A stretch of DNA of 64,000 nt from Nostoc sp. MG11 (GTDB lineage Bacteria > Cyanobacteriota > Cyanobacteriia > Cyanobacteriales > Nostocaceae), in the NCBI RefSeq assembly GCF_014904695.1, contig NZ_JACXXN010000001.1, positions 248,001-312,000 of the forward strand, read 5' to 3'. Positions within the stretch are counted from its first letter, which is position 1. Every line of letters starts with the position of its first letter. Below are positions 35,885 through 47,763 of the stretch, piece after piece. The notes below the pieces were generated by a model. That model had not been told where the DNA came from. It did no database searches and saw only the letters and a list, made by a program, of their open reading frames with translations. The translations under genes were made by a program, and so were the position numbers.

Positions 35885-36283
35885 ATGGCCAGTCCAGGGG
35901 AAGAATATCTAATTTCCCGCAAAAAGCAGATTGAGCGCCGAAAAAAGTTTTTAACAATAGTGTCGATCATATCGTTCGTTGGTTCTACGGTGTTTGCGGT
36001 AATTCCTGCAATCCAACAGGCTAGCCAACCTAAGTCAGCAATTGCGTCTTCTTCTGCTGAGTCAGCATTACAGCAACAGGCGCGGGGTTACGAGCTAGTT
36101 TTACAGCGGGAACCAGAAAACCGAACAGCATTGGAGAAACTGTCTTTGCTGCGGCTGCAATTGAAAGATGCTAAAGGTGCGATGGAACTTTTAGAGAAGT
36201 TGGTGAAATTGCACCCCGAACGGCAAGATTACAAAGTTGTATTAGAGCAGATTAAGAAGCAACAGAGTAATGGCGATCGGTAG
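35885..36283 (+). CDS. Small TPR protein with N-terminal membrane helix
   Basis: 132 residues. A membrane helix lies near residues 23-45 ([22 protein letters not shown]). Two TPR-like helix pairs follow ([23 protein letters not shown] and [25 protein letters not shown]). This is a likely protein-interaction role at the membrane; no specific family beyond TPR. Confidence 0.65.
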   Translation: MASPGEEYLISRKKQIERRKKFLTIVSIISFVGSTVFAVIPAIQQASQPKSAIASSSAESALQQQARGYELVLQREPENRTALEKLSLLRLQLKDAKGAMELLEKLVKLHPERQDYKVVLEQIKKQQSNGDR

Positions 36284-36351
36284 GGGTAGCTAACAGACAG
36301 TCAATATAAAAGATTGGCTTGTTTTTATCTGCTAGCTAGATGTTTCTGAAA

Positions 36352-37326
36352 TTAATTGAGACGATGACGAATATTAGCAATTATAGGAAGAAAATCTAAT
36401 CCTCGTTCAACTAACTCAGGAACTTGAGATAAACTCCTGATAATCACATCGGCAAAGTTATATTTTGGCTCATCTGCATGATTTATAGTCAAATATTCTA
36501 GTAACTCCAAAGCATAGTCAGGGAAACCAAGGATATCAGCAATACAAGCTAATTTTAAGATTTGTAATGGTGTTTTCAACTGCATAGTAATATCTGCTCT
36601 AATCAAATCTCGAAAATAGAAAGCATCAGCCCAAAGTAATTGACCACTACGTTCAGGAGAACAAATTGGGGAACAAGCACGAGGGTAACGACTACACCCT
36701 ACGAGATCAAATAGCGTAAAAGAATTTTTTCTTAGAAAGGTATCTATGTCTGAAAACAAAGGTTGATTTATATATAGATGGGAAAATTCAACTTCAGTTT
36801 GAATAGCTAGAACACTACGTTGTAACAAAAGTGAAGCTCCTTCTAAAATATGCAAATCTGCTCCTTGAACATCTACCTGCAAAAAGTCTATTTCCTCAAT
36901 TCCTTGCTGTTCGCAGTAGTTGTCTAACGTTGTAGTCTCAATCTCAACAGTACAATCTACTTTAAAGGAATCTGAAATTATTTGCTGAAACCTTGTCAAG
37001 TAAGAACTATTAGGTGGATACAATGATGTACAAGCTATTTGATTAGTAACATATAAAGGATATGAACCAATAGAATTATTCAGTGCTATGGGAATGTGTT
37101 TCTCTTTCCAATTGATCTGTCGTGCAGTTAAATCTTTATTTGCTTGTTCACAAGCGTCAGGATCCGCATCAAAACCATAAATTGTTAAATTAGGAGCTAA
37201 TTTGAGCCAGCCGCCCGAACAATAATCATCATCAATTGATATTTTGCGAGAGCCAACAACACAAACTGTAATATGAACTTCGTCAAGTTTACCGCTTTCT
37301 TTAAGAACAGGCACGAAAAAAGACAT
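36352..37326 (-). CDS. FkbM-family methyltransferase
   Basis: 324 residues. The SAM-binding strand and acidic loop are YGFDADPDACE. The family motif IDFLQVDVQGADLHILEGA is present. C-terminal to it is a short helical region. FkbM enzymes methylate hydroxyls of sugars or secondary metabolites. It is divergent from the giant glycosyltransferase (243 bases apart), suggesting a role in modifying the same glycan. Confidence 0.85.
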   Translation of the reverse strand: MSFFVPVLKESGKLDEVHITVCVVGSRKISIDDDYCSGGWLKLAPNLTIYGFDADPDACEQANKDLTARQINWKEKHIPIALNNSIGSYPLYVTNQIACTSLYPPNSSYLTRFQQIISDSFKVDCTVEIETTTLDNYCEQQGIEEIDFLQVDVQGADLHILEGASLLLQRSVLAIQTEVEFSHLYINQPLFSDIDTFLRKNSFTLFDLVGCSRYPRACSPICSPERSGQLLWADAFYFRDLIRADITMQLKTPLQILKLACIADILGFPDYALELLEYLTINHADEPKYNFADVIIRSLSQVPELVERGLDFLPIIANIRHRLN

Positions 37327-37569
37327 ATTTGTGTTCCTTTACTTAATTCATCATTATCATAAATCTTGAAATTGTTTTTGGGTATATGTTGATAAAAAAT
37401 ATCTACTTATTCTATATTTTTAGTTCTGATAATTACTATATTCATCAAATAAAATGCTTTGATTATAGTTTATTTTTGTGCTTTACAAACACTTGCTGAT
37501 ATTCATTTATATATGCTAAGCACAATGGGTTGTCAATTAAATCAATTTAATGGAGTGAAATAAAGTTAT

Positions 37570-40500
37570 ATGCCAAGTCTTTCAGTATGTATGATGGTGC
37601 AAAATTCAGAGAGAACATTAACTATTGCTCTAGAATCTCTTGCTAATGTTTATGACAAGCTAATAGTTGTTGATGGTGGCAGCAATGATTCTACGTGTGA
37701 TATTGCGTTGAGCTATGGAGCTACAATAATACATTCTCCGTGGTTGGGAAATCACTCTCAACAGAGGAATGTATACCTAAAGGCTGTCAATACTGATTGG
37801 GTTTTTGTTATTGACTCTGATGAATTTATTAACAGCCAGCTTTTAGAATTTTTGCAATTAATAAAATTACCTACCACTAAAATAAATACTGATAATTTCT
37901 GGATTCCTAGAAAGTGGATTAGTCCTTTTAGCAAAAATCACTACATCACAAGTAAACCCCATTATCCTGATTTTCAGCATCGGTTGTTTAAGTACAATGA
38001 ACAGATTTTTTATCAAGGGGAAATTCACGAAACTATTCATAATTTACTAAATAAAGGTCAATCCCTAGCTGAATTGAGTATCTATCATCTAGATTTATTT
38101 ATTAATAGCGAAGAAAAACGTCGTGAGAAAATCCGTAAATACTCGCAATCAGATCCACGAAATGGTGGACGTCACTATTATCTACCTGATAACCAAGAAT
38201 TGAAAATAGATAAATGGAACCAAGAAGATATCATTTATTCAGTACAAGTATTGCTTAATAATCTTATAAACAATAAATATCTTGTTAATTCTGAGCTAAA
38301 TTCATTAATCCCAGCAGAGATCAAAAATGATGAATTTTATTATGCAATTCAAAAAATTGCACAAAAAGAAAATGTTAAAACAGTTTTAGAAATTGGCTCA
38401 TCTTCCGGAGAAGGAAGTACCGAAGCATTTGTAACAGGGCTTCGAGAAAACCCTAACAAGCCAATATTGTTTTGCATGGAAGTTTCAAAAACTAGATTTA
38501 ATGAGTTAAAAAAGAGGTATGAGAATGACTCTTTTGTCAAGTGCTACAATATTTCATCTGTTTCTCTAAAAAGGTTTCCTGATGAAAATGAAGTTATCGA
38601 ATTCTACAACAACACTCAAACTAATTTGAACTTTTACCCATGTGAACGGGTTCTTGGTTGGTTGCGACAGGATGTGGAATATGTAAATAACTCCGGAGTT
38701 TCTGACGAAGGTATTCAAAAAATTAAGCAGGAAAACAAGATTGATTTCTTCGATTTAGTGTTAATTGATGGCTCAGAATTCACTGGTAGTGCCGAATTAG
38801 ATGAGGTATATGGAGCGAAATATCTTTGCTTAGATGATATCAACACGTTTAAAAACTATCAAAATTTCAATCGCCTGTTGAGCGATCCTAATTATATTCT
38901 CATTATCTCAAACAAAAATACACGTAATGGCTATGCGATATTTCAACAAAAAACAGTGCAGCCAGTCAGCTATCAAAATATTTATGAAGCCGTTGAGTCT
39001 ATTGAAGGATTCATGGTTTCTGGGCAAGAGGAATACCTTTTTAATAAGGTAAAATCACTACCTGAAGATGCGATTATAGTTGAGATTGGTTCTTTCAAAG
39101 GTCGTTCTACAGTTGCTATGGCATACGCTTGCATAGGAACTAAACGTAAAATTTATTCCATTGATACATGGGATGGTAATAATGCTGACTTTTCTGAGCG
39201 ACAATTCTTTGAAGTTTGGCAGCAGAATGTTCAAATAAACGGCCTTGAGCAATATGTAATACCACTACGTGGTTACTCTCATGATGTATTAAGCCGTTGG
39301 GATAAATTGACAAATAGTAAAGCTATTGATTTTATTTTTATTGATGGTTCTCATCAGTATTTAGATGTTTTAAAAGATTTTAAACTCTCATTTCCACTGG
39401 TAAAAAATGACGGATGGATAGCATTTCATGATGTTGTACCTACCTGGCCAGGCCCAGAAAGTGTATGGCATAACATTGCTAAACTACGTCTTGTCAACCA
39501 TGAGTATTGCTCAACGCTAGCATGTGGTCAAAAAAGTTTGGCAGCGATCACCTCTACCTCAACGGTAGAATTACCAATTCACTTTTTTACTATTGTTCTG
39601 AATGGTCAACCATTTATACGCTACCACATTGAGATATTCAAACAACTTACTTTCAAATGGCATTGGCACATTGTCGAAGGTGTAGCTGAATTGAAGCACG
39701 ATACTGGATGGAGTATGAAGCTGGGTGGATATATAAACGATGAAATCCATCATAATGGTCGCAGCAATGACAGTACAACGGAATATTTAGATGAATTGGC
39801 GCAGCAATATCCCGACAATATCACAGTTTATCGTAAGCCAGATGGTATATTTTGGGATGGTAAACGGGAAATGGTTAATGAGCCATTGTTGAACATAAAT
39901 AAAGAATGTTTACTATGGCAAATAGATGCAGATGAGTTATGGACAGTCGAGCATATTTTGACTACACGACAGATGTTTATTGATAATCCTGAGAAAACGG
40001 CTGCTTTCTATTGGTGCTGGTATTTTGTAGGAGAAAAAATAATTATCAGTACTCGTAATTGTTACGCCCAAAATCCCAGGCAAGAGTGGTTACGAACCTG
40101 GAGATATAAACCAGGATCAGTGTGGGTAGCACATGAACCACCAAGACTAGAAGAACCTTTAGCAAATGGTCAATGGCGGGATGTTGCAGCAGTAAACCCT
40201 TTTCTGCATCAAGAGACTGAAAAGCGTGGTTTACTTTTCCAACATTTTGCTTACGTAACATTAGAACAATTACGCTTTAAAGAGCAATACTACGGTTATA
40301 GCAATGCTGTTCCACAGTGGAAAGCTTTGCAGGAAACAGCTAAATTTCCAGTTTTATTACGCGAATATTTTTCGTGGGTAAAAGATGAAACAATGGTTGA
40401 TACCGTTGAATCATGCGGTATAGTACCAATTGCACAAAGAGAACTCAGCAACAATGGTTGGCGCTTCTTGCAACCAGATGAAGTGCAGCAACAAATTGTA

Positions 40501-43500
40501 CAGATTAAGAAATTAACACCAATAATTCTGGTTGACGGTGTATTTTTTCAACTTAATAAAACTGGGATTGCTCGTATCTGGACATCCTTACTAAAAGAAT
40601 GGGTCAATAATGGCTTTGCTAAGCATATTATTGTGCTTGACCGCGCTGGAACTGCTCCCAAAATTTCTGGTATTAAGTATCGTGGTATTCCGAGTTATGA
40701 CTACAACAATACTGATGCTGACCGGGAAATGCTACAGCAAGTGTGCGATCAAGAGAGCGCAGAGGTATTTATATCTTCTTACTACACAACACCGACTACA
40801 ACACCTTCTGTTTTCATAGCTTATGACATGATTCCAGAAGTTATGGGATGGGATATTAATAGCCCTATGTGGCGAGAAAAACATCAGGCTATTCAAAACG
40901 CATCTCAGTACATAACAATTTCAGAACATACGGCGCGTGATTTAGTAAGCTGTTTCCCTGAAATAAGCAGAGAGTCTGTAACCGTAGCTCATTGTGGAGT
41001 TGAAAGCGCTTTTTCACCTGCAAATCTTGAAGAAATTAACAATTTTAAAAATAAGTATGGTATTACAAAACCATATTTTATGTTAGTAGGTATTGAAAAT
41101 AATTATAAAAATAGTATTTTGTTCTTTCAGGCTTTTTCTCAACTTGCTAGTAGTTCTGGCTTTGATATTGTTTGTACAGGAAATATAGGCACATTAGCAC
41201 CTGAGTTTAGAGCCTATACATTAGGTAGTATTGTTCATATTCTCCAACTCAGCGATGATGAATTAGTCACTGCTTATTCTGGTGCAGTAGCACTGGCTTA
41301 CCCTTCCAAATATGAAGGTTTTGGTTTGCCTATAATAGAGGCAATGGCTTGTGGTTGTCCTGTAATTACTTGTCCTAATGCTTCAATACCAGAAGTAGCG
41401 GGAGAAGCAGCAATTTATGTGAATGCTGATGATGTCGATGCACTAGCAAACGCACTCTTTGAGGTGCAAAAACCTGGGGTTCGCAACTCATTAATTACCG
41501 CAGGTTTGGCACAAGCTAAAAAGTTTTCTTGGTCAACAATGGCCAGTACTGTAAGTACTGCCCTAATTAATGCTACTATTTTACGTTTAAATCTTAAAGA
41601 GACTAATTTAATTATTTTTCCCGATTGGTCACAACCAGAAGAATTAATAAGTTTAGATTTAGAAAGAGTAATTAAAACATTAGCAGAATATTCAGACAGT
41701 CAAAATACTACACTACTTATTGATACAAGCGATATTGCTAGCGAGGATGCTGCAATCTTTTTATCTGGTCTGACGATGAATTTGCTGTTACAAGAAGATA
41801 TAGATATTAATGAAGGATTAGAAATATCTTTAGTAGGAAATTTAGCTGGTATTCAATGGACAGCTTTGCTACCTCGTATCAGTGCAAGAATTATTTTGAA
41901 ATACGAAAATAAACAGGCAGTGATAAATTGGCAACAAATGCTTGAGCAAGCAAGTAACTTAAATGGGTTAGTAGAACAATGTGAAATCAAAACATTCATA
42001 CAGAATTATCAGTTTAGCAATAACATACATAGTCTAGTAGCAAAGTATCAGCAAGAAGATTCAAACACATCTGTGTTAGCAGAATTACGCTTATTGAGAA
42101 AACAGATTGCTGAATCGTGGTTAGATAAAGAAGAAAATTTACTTGAAAAACTATACTTGTCTAAATTTGGTGAAGCTCATCAAGCATTACTAAATAGTAG
42201 TATCCAGAATGAATCACTCATAGAAACTGAACAAATCTTTGTAACTGATATATTAGCAATAGTCGCTAAGGGATTTAATGAACAAAATGCCATTCAATAT
42301 CTTTTAGTAGCAATGCTATATTGCCCTCCTCACCAGTTACCCTTAATATATGCACTGACTCAAATCCCTAGCTGGTTACTCAATGACTATTTCAAATTTA
42401 CTTTCAAATCTCCCCTTTATTTTAAGGAGATAGGAGAGGCTGATAATTACTATCAATACATGGAGAATTTTATTAATTATCTTCATAGAAACATTATTAG
42501 TCATTCTGAGTCTAAATTTTGGCAAGATATTGCTGCCAATTTTACACATACAGCAAATTTTATTCCCTTATATTTTAATAAAGTAAATCTAAAAAATATC
42601 TACACAAAACGTGCAGATATAATGAAAACATACTTGCAAGAATTTAATAACAGTATTGAATACGAGTTCCCAACACGCTTGAATGAACGAACAAAAATTA
42701 GGGTTGGTATTCTTGCTAGCCATTTTGAACCACAGACAGAAACCTTTGCTGCTTTGTCAGTATATAAACATTTAAATAGAGATGTATTTGAGGTAATTCT
42801 CTTTACATTAAATGTAAGTAATCATCGTTTAGAACGATATTGTACGGGTCATGCAGATGCTCTGATTAAACTTCCAACAAACTTAGAAAATCAGGTACAC
42901 ACTATTCGGGAAGCCGATTTAGATATCCTGTTCATTTCTACCAATGTTACGGCAGTTACCCATCAAATTACCTTGCTTTCCTTGTATCGGCTAGCGCGAA
43001 TCCAGATGGTTGATGCTAATTCTCCTGTAACAACTGGTATGCCTCATATAGATTACTATATTTCAAGTAAACTTTCTGAAACTGAAGAGGATGCTCAACA
43101 ACATTATACGGAAAAGCTAATTACGTTAGACAGTCCTCCCCAGTGTTTTGATTTTGGAACCGAAGATAAAATACTTGCTACAACCACTATTAGCCGAGAA
43201 AATTTGGGAATTACTAAAACTACTGTGGTTTATGTTTCAGGAGCTAATTACTACAAAATAATTCCAGAGCAAGAAGTAACTTGGGCAAAGATAATTGCCA
43301 GCGTACCTAATTCTGTACTATTACTTTATCCGTTTAATCCAAATTGGTCATCTTCCTATCCTTGTATTGCTTTTCGTAAGCGCATAATCACTACTTTTGC
43401 TAAATATGGTCTTGGCGAGGATAGATTGATAATTCTTGACCCAGCACCAAACCGTGCTGATGTTAAAGAACGTTTGAAACTTTGTGATATCTACTTAGAT

Positions 43501-44235
43501 TCCTATCCTTACTCTGGTATGACTTCGCTCATAGACCCGTTGGAAGTAGGTTTACCAACGGTGGTCATGGAAACAGAACCCTCTCGTTCTCGAAAGGGAG
43601 CATCACTTTTAAGAGAACTCCAAATATTTGATTTAATTACAAACACTGAAGAAGCTTATATTCAGTCAGCAGTTGCTCTCGGAATTAACTCTGAATTGCG
43701 TCAGCAAAAAGCAGAGGAAATTAAGCAAAAAATGCATCAAAATCCAACATTTCTTGATAGCCGTTCTCACTCTGCTCAAATGGGAGAACTCTTCCAAGAA
43801 CTATTCTATAAACATCAGGCGATCGCTCTCAAAGAGCAATTAAATTTAAACGATATTAACCTAATTATTTTCCCCGACTGGTTACAGCCAGAAGACTTAC
43901 TATATCAAGATTTAGCAAGTGTTATTTATACTCTCACTACTCACCCAGATAAAAGTCGCCTAACTCTCCTAATAGATACTCACAATGTTTCTGAGGAAGA
44001 AGCTGATATGCTTTTATCGTCTTTAACCATGAATTTGCTCATGGAAGGTGATGTAGATATAACTGAGGGGCCAGAAATTTCTTTGCTAGGTAAGATGAGT
44101 GATATGCAATGGAAAACTCTTTTGTCTCAAATTCATACTCGAATTGCTTTAAGAATAGACAATCAACAGGCGATCGCACAAGTAAAAGCAGAAAATCTTC
44201 CATTTTACAATGTAGATAGCTCAATTGTAAATTAG
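37570..44235 (+). CDS. Giant multidomain glycosyltransferase/methyltransferase (2221 aa)
   Basis: Domains, with approximate residues. 1-200: GT2 family ([10 protein letters not shown]; DxD-like IDSDEF). 265-460: SAM methyltransferase-like ([11 protein letters not shown]). 500-640: second methyltransferase-like ([20 protein letters not shown]). 670-970: GT-A-like (QIDADELW). 985-1337: GT4-type ([19 protein letters not shown]). 1347-1454: unit [15 protein letters not shown]. 1710-2064: OGT/SPINDLY-like GT41. 2097-2202: a second copy of the NLIIFPDW unit. No frameshift, so one polypeptide with several transferase modules. The order suggests assembly of a modified glycan on a protein; pilA and another OGT lie nearby. 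Acceptor unknown. Confidence 0.85.
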   Translation: MPSLSVCMMVQNSERTLTIALESLANVYDKLIVVDGGSNDSTCDIALSYGATIIHSPWLGNHSQQRNVYLKAVNTDWVFVIDSDEFINSQLLEFLQLIKLPTTKINTDNFWIPRKWISPFSKNHYITSKPHYPDFQHRLFKYNEQIFYQGEIHETIHNLLNKGQSLAELSIYHLDLFINSEEKRREKIRKYSQSDPRNGGRHYYLPDNQELKIDKWNQEDIIYSVQVLLNNLINNKYLVNSELNSLIPAEIKNDEFYYAIQKIAQKENVKTVLEIGSSSGEGSTEAFVTGLRENPNKPILFCMEVSKTRFNELKKRYENDSFVKCYNISSVSLKRFPDENEVIEFYNNTQTNLNFYPCERVLGWLRQDVEYVNNSGVSDEGIQKIKQENKIDFFDLVLIDGSEFTGSAELDEVYGAKYLCLDDINTFKNYQNFNRLLSDPNYILIISNKNTRNGYAIFQQKTVQPVSYQNIYEAVESIEGFMVSGQEEYLFNKVKSLPEDAIIVEIGSFKGRSTVAMAYACIGTKRKIYSIDTWDGNNADFSERQFFEVWQQNVQINGLEQYVIPLRGYSHDVLSRWDKLTNSKAIDFIFIDGSHQYLDVLKDFKLSFPLVKNDGWIAFHDVVPTWPGPESVWHNIAKLRLVNHEYCSTLACGQKSLAAITSTSTVELPIHFFTIVLNGQPFIRYHIEIFKQLTFKWHWHIVEGVAELKHDTGWSMKLGGYINDEIHHNGRSNDSTTEYLDELAQQYPDNITVYRKPDGIFWDGKREMVNEPLLNINKECLLWQIDADELWTVEHILTTRQMFIDNPEKTAAFYWCWYFVGEKIIISTRNCYAQNPRQEWLRTWRYKPGSVWVAHEPPRLEEPLANGQWRDVAAVNPFLHQETEKRGLLFQHFAYVTLEQLRFKEQYYGYSNAVPQWKALQETAKFPVLLREYFSWVKDETMVDTVESCGIVPIAQRELSNNGWRFLQPDEVQQQIVQIKKLTPIILVDGVFFQLNKTGIARIWTSLLKEWVNNGFAKHIIVLDRAGTAPKISGIKYRGIPSYDYNNTDADREMLQQVCDQESAEVFISSYYTTPTTTPSVFIAYDMIPEVMGWDINSPMWREKHQAIQNASQYITISEHTARDLVSCFPEISRESVTVAHCGVESAFSPANLEEINNFKNKYGITKPYFMLVGIENNYKNSILFFQAFSQLASSSGFDIVCTGNIGTLAPEFRAYTLGSIVHILQLSDDELVTAYSGAVALAYPSKYEGFGLPIIEAMACGCPVITCPNASIPEVAGEAAIYVNADDVDALANALFEVQKPGVRNSLITAGLAQAKKFSWSTMASTVSTALINATILRLNLKETNLIIFPDWSQPEELISLDLERVIKTLAEYSDSQNTTLLIDTSDIASEDAAIFLSGLTMNLLLQEDIDINEGLEISLVGNLAGIQWTALLPRISARIILKYENKQAVINWQQMLEQASNLNGLVEQCEIKTFIQNYQFSNNIHSLVAKYQQEDSNTSVLAELRLLRKQIAESWLDKEENLLEKLYLSKFGEAHQALLNSSIQNESLIETEQIFVTDILAIVAKGFNEQNAIQYLLVAMLYCPPHQLPLIYALTQIPSWLLNDYFKFTFKSPLYFKEIGEADNYYQYMENFINYLHRNIISHSESKFWQDIAANFTHTANFIPLYFNKVNLKNIYTKRADIMKTYLQEFNNSIEYEFPTRLNERTKIRVGILASHFEPQTETFAALSVYKHLNRDVFEVILFTLNVSNHRLERYCTGHADALIKLPTNLENQVHTIREADLDILFISTNVTAVTHQITLLSLYRLARIQMVDANSPVTTGMPHIDYYISSKLSETEEDAQQHYTEKLITLDSPPQCFDFGTEDKILATTTISRENLGITKTTVVYVSGANYYKIIPEQEVTWAKIIASVPNSVLLLYPFNPNWSSSYPCIAFRKRIITTFAKYGLGEDRLIILDPAPNRADVKERLKLCDIYLDSYPYSGMTSLIDPLEVGLPTVVMETEPSRSRKGASLLRELQIFDLITNTEEAYIQSAVALGINSELRQQKAEEIKQKMHQNPTFLDSRSHSAQMGELFQELFYKHQAIALKEQLNLNDINLIIFPDWLQPEDLLYQDLASVIYTLTTHPDKSRLTLLIDTHNVSEEEADMLLSSLTMNLLMEGDVDITEGPEISLLGKMSDMQWKTLLSQIHTRIALRIDNQQAIAQVKAENLPFYNVDSSIVN

Positions 44236-44352
44236 AGATGACGCCTGCCTAATCGTAGTCAAGCCTCCTATGGTGAGTAATAAAATAACCCAGATTTCGC
44301 AAAAAAATCCTGTGCTATAGGCTTAGAAGCTTTTTATAAATAAGTTTGTAGT

Positions 44353-44402
44353 AAGCACTTCAGTGCTTAAATTTGTAATTACAGAGGAGGACTAAAGTCC
44401 TC
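44353..44402. repeat. Two short palindromes
   Basis: AAGCACT-TC-AGTGCTT (44353-44368) and GAGGACT-AA-AGTCCTC (44387-44402). Both are frequent intergenic words in Nostoc-type genomes. They may form hairpins after the giant gene but lack a T-tract. Confidence 0.5.
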
Positions 44403-44460
44403 ACTATAAACCTTTAATTATTCACATCCACTTACTTAGTAAGCGGCTCTAGCTCTTAAA

Positions 44461-44620
44461 GGTTGTTTGAAAAGTGGTAGGCTGTGATATTAGGCACTTA
44501 TTGATCCCCCCAACCCCCCTTCAAAAGGGGGGCAAAAACCTCTCAAAGTCCCCCTTTTTAAGGGGGATTTAGGGGGATCTAAAAGTATTTGATACATCAC
44601 CAAGGACTTTTCAAACATCC
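44461..44620. mobile_element. MITE-like element with GATCCCCC core
   Basis: 160 bases. The ends GGTTGTTTGAAAAGT (44461-44475) and ACTTTTCAAACATCC (44606-44620) are near-perfect inverted repeats (one mismatch). Flanking TCTTAAA and TCTTAGA (6/7) may be a target duplication. The interior palindromes GATCCCCCC...GGGGG resemble those at 35.5 kb and 19.0 kb, but the ends differ, so it is a separate family. Confidence 0.65.
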
Positions 44621-44660
44621 TCTTAGAAATAAATTCTAAAGATGCTTTTCAAGAAATGCC

Positions 44661-44996
44661 CTAACCCACTGCATATTCTGTAAACTTCCTCATGAAAGGA
44701 GACTGAAATCCTAATACAATATCCTCTTTGGAAACTCCCATAGTAACCAAATTTGCTGCAATATCATCTTCTGTACCATTCCACTGAAGCCAAATTTTTT
44801 CACCCTTAATATCAATATGGATAATGCAACTATGTATCCAATCTTGCCCCTCCCAGCCTACATGGACTACTTGGTAATGGTCACGTTCTATATCAAAAAT
44901 ATTCTCAACATCTATATTCCCATCAGCGGGTTTTTGCTCACTATACTCCTGTAATATCTGCTGTACAATCTGCCGATACTGGGCTAGTTTCTCTAT
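44661..44996 (-). pseudogene. xisI: XisI-like gene without a canonical start
   Basis: 112 codons open to TAG. The protein EKLAQYRQIVQQILQEYSE...GWEGQDWIHSCIIHIDI...EDIVLGF matches the XisI at 51574-51909 throughout. The position where ATG is expected reads ATA, and no GTG/TTG lies near. XisI works with XisH; the XisH upstream is truncated, so the pair is decaying. XisH/XisI were named as fdxN-element excision factors, but are widespread in cyanobacteria. Confidence 0.75.
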
Positions 44997-45215
44997 TTGA
45001 CAATCACCTCTTGCTCTACATCATAAATAATCATTTTGACTTGATTCTCTTCAATCATGGCTTGGGGGAAATCAAGTTGAAAAAATGTTTTATAAGTTGT
45101 CAAAAGAGAGATTCACACCACCCACGCTAATTGAGAGGGGATCATGAGTAATCTGCCAACCATCCTTCTGCAAAGCTTTTTTTACAACTTCATGAAAGAC
45201 ATCTTTAGCAGACAT
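44993..45215 (-). pseudogene. xisH: XisH remnant with internal deletion
   Basis: The N-terminus MSAKDVFHEVVKKALQKDGW...LSISVGGVNLSFD is followed at once by the C-terminal part TYKTFFQLDFPQAMIEENQ in another frame. About 60 residues of the nuclease-like core are missing. Only 223 bases remain against about 417 for a full gene. The 3' end overlaps xisI in the usual way. Confidence 0.75.
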
Positions 45216-45386
45216 ACTTATCCACAATTGTATTTCTTATTTTTATATTACCTCTTAAGCCCGTCATGCAACATAGGCAAGGACTTCATAGATATAGGCT
45301 TCTTTAAAGTTAAGATAATCTGTGGCTCATTTACCTGGAAATTGCCGTAAGAGGTTATTTTGAGTGCTTAAATGCTCACTAAGAGC

Positions 45387-47606
45387 TTATTTTCCATCAA
45401 CATACCTCTGCCACATCTGCTCGTAAGCCTTTTCCATCTCACGGGTAAACTGTTTGCTATTCCACAACGGTGCTGTTTGCCGCGATGCTTTCAGCTTCAA
45501 AGCGACTTGCTGGCGTAAAGCCTCATCTTTCCCCAAGCGCACACCCCACTCTACATATTCTTGATCTGTCCAGGCAATGCCTTCTGTGATACCCGCATTT
45601 ATCATCATGGTGTAGCTGTTACGCGCCGCAAATTGTTCACCAACTCTCGTTACTAATGGGATTCCCATCCACAATGTTTCTAAGGTTGTTGTCGCTCCGT
45701 TGTAGGGGAATGTATCTAATACAATATCAGCAATGCCCAAATTAGCGCGATGCACTGACTCTTGATGAACTTGGGGTAAAAATCGTAATCGAGAGCAATC
45801 TACACCCTCTTCTTCAGCAATTTGAAAAAAGAAACGTTTAATTGCTTCTTCCTGAGAAAGCCCTTTAATCAAAAAGTAGCTGTTAGGTACTTGTTTGATA
45901 ATTTGCATTTGCCACCTTGTTGTTTCTGGATGGCGTTTATATCCTCTTTGTGCGCTCAGATACACAACAGCATCCATAGGAATATTTAAGTCATCGCGGC
46001 GGAGAGTTGGTACACCAACCTCAAAACCATCTACTGCTATGTAAGTTTGGGGTAATCGCCAAATTTTCTCTGTATAGTAATCTTGTGCATTATCTGGCAA
46101 TACATAAGGGTCTGCGATAAAATAATCAATCGCAGGTATGCCTGATGCATCCCACCCCAGCCAAGTAACTTGAATTGGCGCTGGCTTAAATGCCATCACT
46201 TCACTAGTAATATCTAGAGTAATACTATCAAGGTCAATTAAAATATCAATTTCATCTTGATATATTTGGTCAGCGATTTCCAAGCCGTTCATACCTAATT
46301 TGCGAGATGTTCCTGCATGGCTTATATACCATTCTTGGAGAAAATCATTTACTAATTTGTAATTAATGAAATAAGTATGAATATCAAATTTATCTTGGTG
46401 ATGATGCTGAAACAACCAACGAGCTAACCAACCAACCGAATGGTTTCTTAAAGCATAAGATACATAGCCAATTCTCAACTTTTTAGTTGAGACATTTAAA
46501 GTTGATTGATTAATATTTTGAAAATTAAAACTCTTACTCTCAGATTGAGCTAGCTCTTTAATATTATTATTAAATATTTCAGCTACTTTATTATGAATTT
46601 CTCGAAAATTTACAGGAGAATCTTTAATGTGAGGTATGGCAAAAGATGGCGTCAGTAATCTTAGTGTTCTGCCTTCTTCTAAAATAATTGGTTGAGATTC
46701 AATAAACTGTTGTTCAATAGTTTCCAACTCTTTACAAGCTGTACATATCTCTGCCCAATATCCTCCGGCTGACATTAGACCTCTTAACAGTAAATGGAGT
46801 GCAAAGATTTTATCAGCTAAACCTTCTGATAGCGAATAACATAACTTAGCTGTCTCTATACCTTGAGAATAATTATGAGCATCTTGATAAAAAGTCGCTA
46901 AATGGCGCAAAATTTCTACATTATCTGGTTCCAATTGTAAATGTAAGTTAAGCAGAGATGCTGCTAGCTTAGGCTGCTGTAAAGTATGCCCAATTTTCAT
47001 GGCAGCAGGAAGCAGGATGCGAAAGCTTTGATCAGCATCAGTAAAGTAAGGTAAACAAGCTTCTAGTAAAGTAAGATTTATTGGATGTAAAGGAACAGTA
47101 TTTAAAATCTCCTGCAAAAGTTGCATTAATAATTCGACGTTAATTTCTAAATTTTTTTCTACTTTTAAAGTTTCAATTAATCTCCAATCACCCAATTGGT
47201 CGATTTCTTCAAAATTTTCCAGTTTGAAATTAAGTAGAATGATTTGGAATAAATTATTGATATCATTAGAATTAATTTCTCTCATGTGTTGGCGAATTAG
47301 CCAAGCTAGAGAATATTCTGCTAGCTTTTCCCGCCGTTCTGCTTCTGTTTGCAAAAGTTGAAATAGCTCATTTGTCAATTTGGACAAATGTTCTGTATCT
47401 GCTTCTGCCAATGGCAGCATCCAAGTCATTTGAGCTTCTGCTTCTTGTCCTTGTAATAGTAACAGTAATCCCAAATGCCAATAATAGAAAATTACATCAG
47501 GTTCTTGTTCTATTGCTTGTTCGTATAAATTTGCGGCTTGTGCATAGTTTTCTTTAAAAAAGTATTGTTCAGCTAACTGCTGCCAGGTGTTTATATCAGT
47601 AATCAT
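45387..47606 (-). CDS. TPR-containing O-GlcNAc transferase, SPINDLY family
   Basis: 739 residues. TPR-like helices fill about the first 350 residues (EQLAEQYFFKENYAQAANLYEQAIEQEP). The GT41 catalytic part follows from LRIGYVSYALRNHSVGWLA to LDTFPYNGATTTLETLWMGIPLVT. An enzyme of this type (OgtA) has been reported as needed for hormogonium development and motility in N. punctiforme; orthology here is inferred. It lies 157 bases downstream of pilA on the same strand, so a role in pilin modification is plausible. Confidence 0.85.
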   Translation of the reverse strand: MITDINTWQQLAEQYFFKENYAQAANLYEQAIEQEPDVIFYYWHLGLLLLLQGQEAEAQMTWMLPLAEADTEHLSKLTNELFQLLQTEAERREKLAEYSLAWLIRQHMREINSNDINNLFQIILLNFKLENFEEIDQLGDWRLIETLKVEKNLEINVELLMQLLQEILNTVPLHPINLTLLEACLPYFTDADQSFRILLPAAMKIGHTLQQPKLAASLLNLHLQLEPDNVEILRHLATFYQDAHNYSQGIETAKLCYSLSEGLADKIFALHLLLRGLMSAGGYWAEICTACKELETIEQQFIESQPIILEEGRTLRLLTPSFAIPHIKDSPVNFREIHNKVAEIFNNNIKELAQSESKSFNFQNINQSTLNVSTKKLRIGYVSYALRNHSVGWLARWLFQHHHQDKFDIHTYFINYKLVNDFLQEWYISHAGTSRKLGMNGLEIADQIYQDEIDILIDLDSITLDITSEVMAFKPAPIQVTWLGWDASGIPAIDYFIADPYVLPDNAQDYYTEKIWRLPQTYIAVDGFEVGVPTLRRDDLNIPMDAVVYLSAQRGYKRHPETTRWQMQIIKQVPNSYFLIKGLSQEEAIKRFFFQIAEEEGVDCSRLRFLPQVHQESVHRANLGIADIVLDTFPYNGATTTLETLWMGIPLVTRVGEQFAARNSYTMMINAGITEGIAWTDQEYVEWGVRLGKDEALRQQVALKLKASRQTAPLWNSKQFTREMEKAYEQMWQRYVDGK

Positions 47607-47637
47607 GCTTTATTCTCACAGTTCAATAAAGTAAATA

Positions 47638-47663
47638 AAGTGGGCAGAATACTCTACCCACTT
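47638..47663 (-). terminator. Terminator/attenuator between pilA and the OGT gene
   Basis: Stem AAGTGGG / CCCACTT with a 12-base loop. Read on the minus strand it is followed by a T-rich run (TATTTACTTTATT). Partial termination here would give much pilin mRNA and less transferase mRNA. Confidence 0.5.
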
Positions 47664-47763
47664 GAGAAAATACGTAATCTAGCTTAATAAAAGCCGTCAT
47701 GAAAAGTTAACTTTTTTGTCAAATATTGTAGGTAACTAATATTTTGCCTACTAATTCGCTTCT

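Noticed and set aside
45144-45350. A 68-residue plus-strand ORF
   Set aside because: It is the antisense of the XisH remnant, which has clear family similarity.
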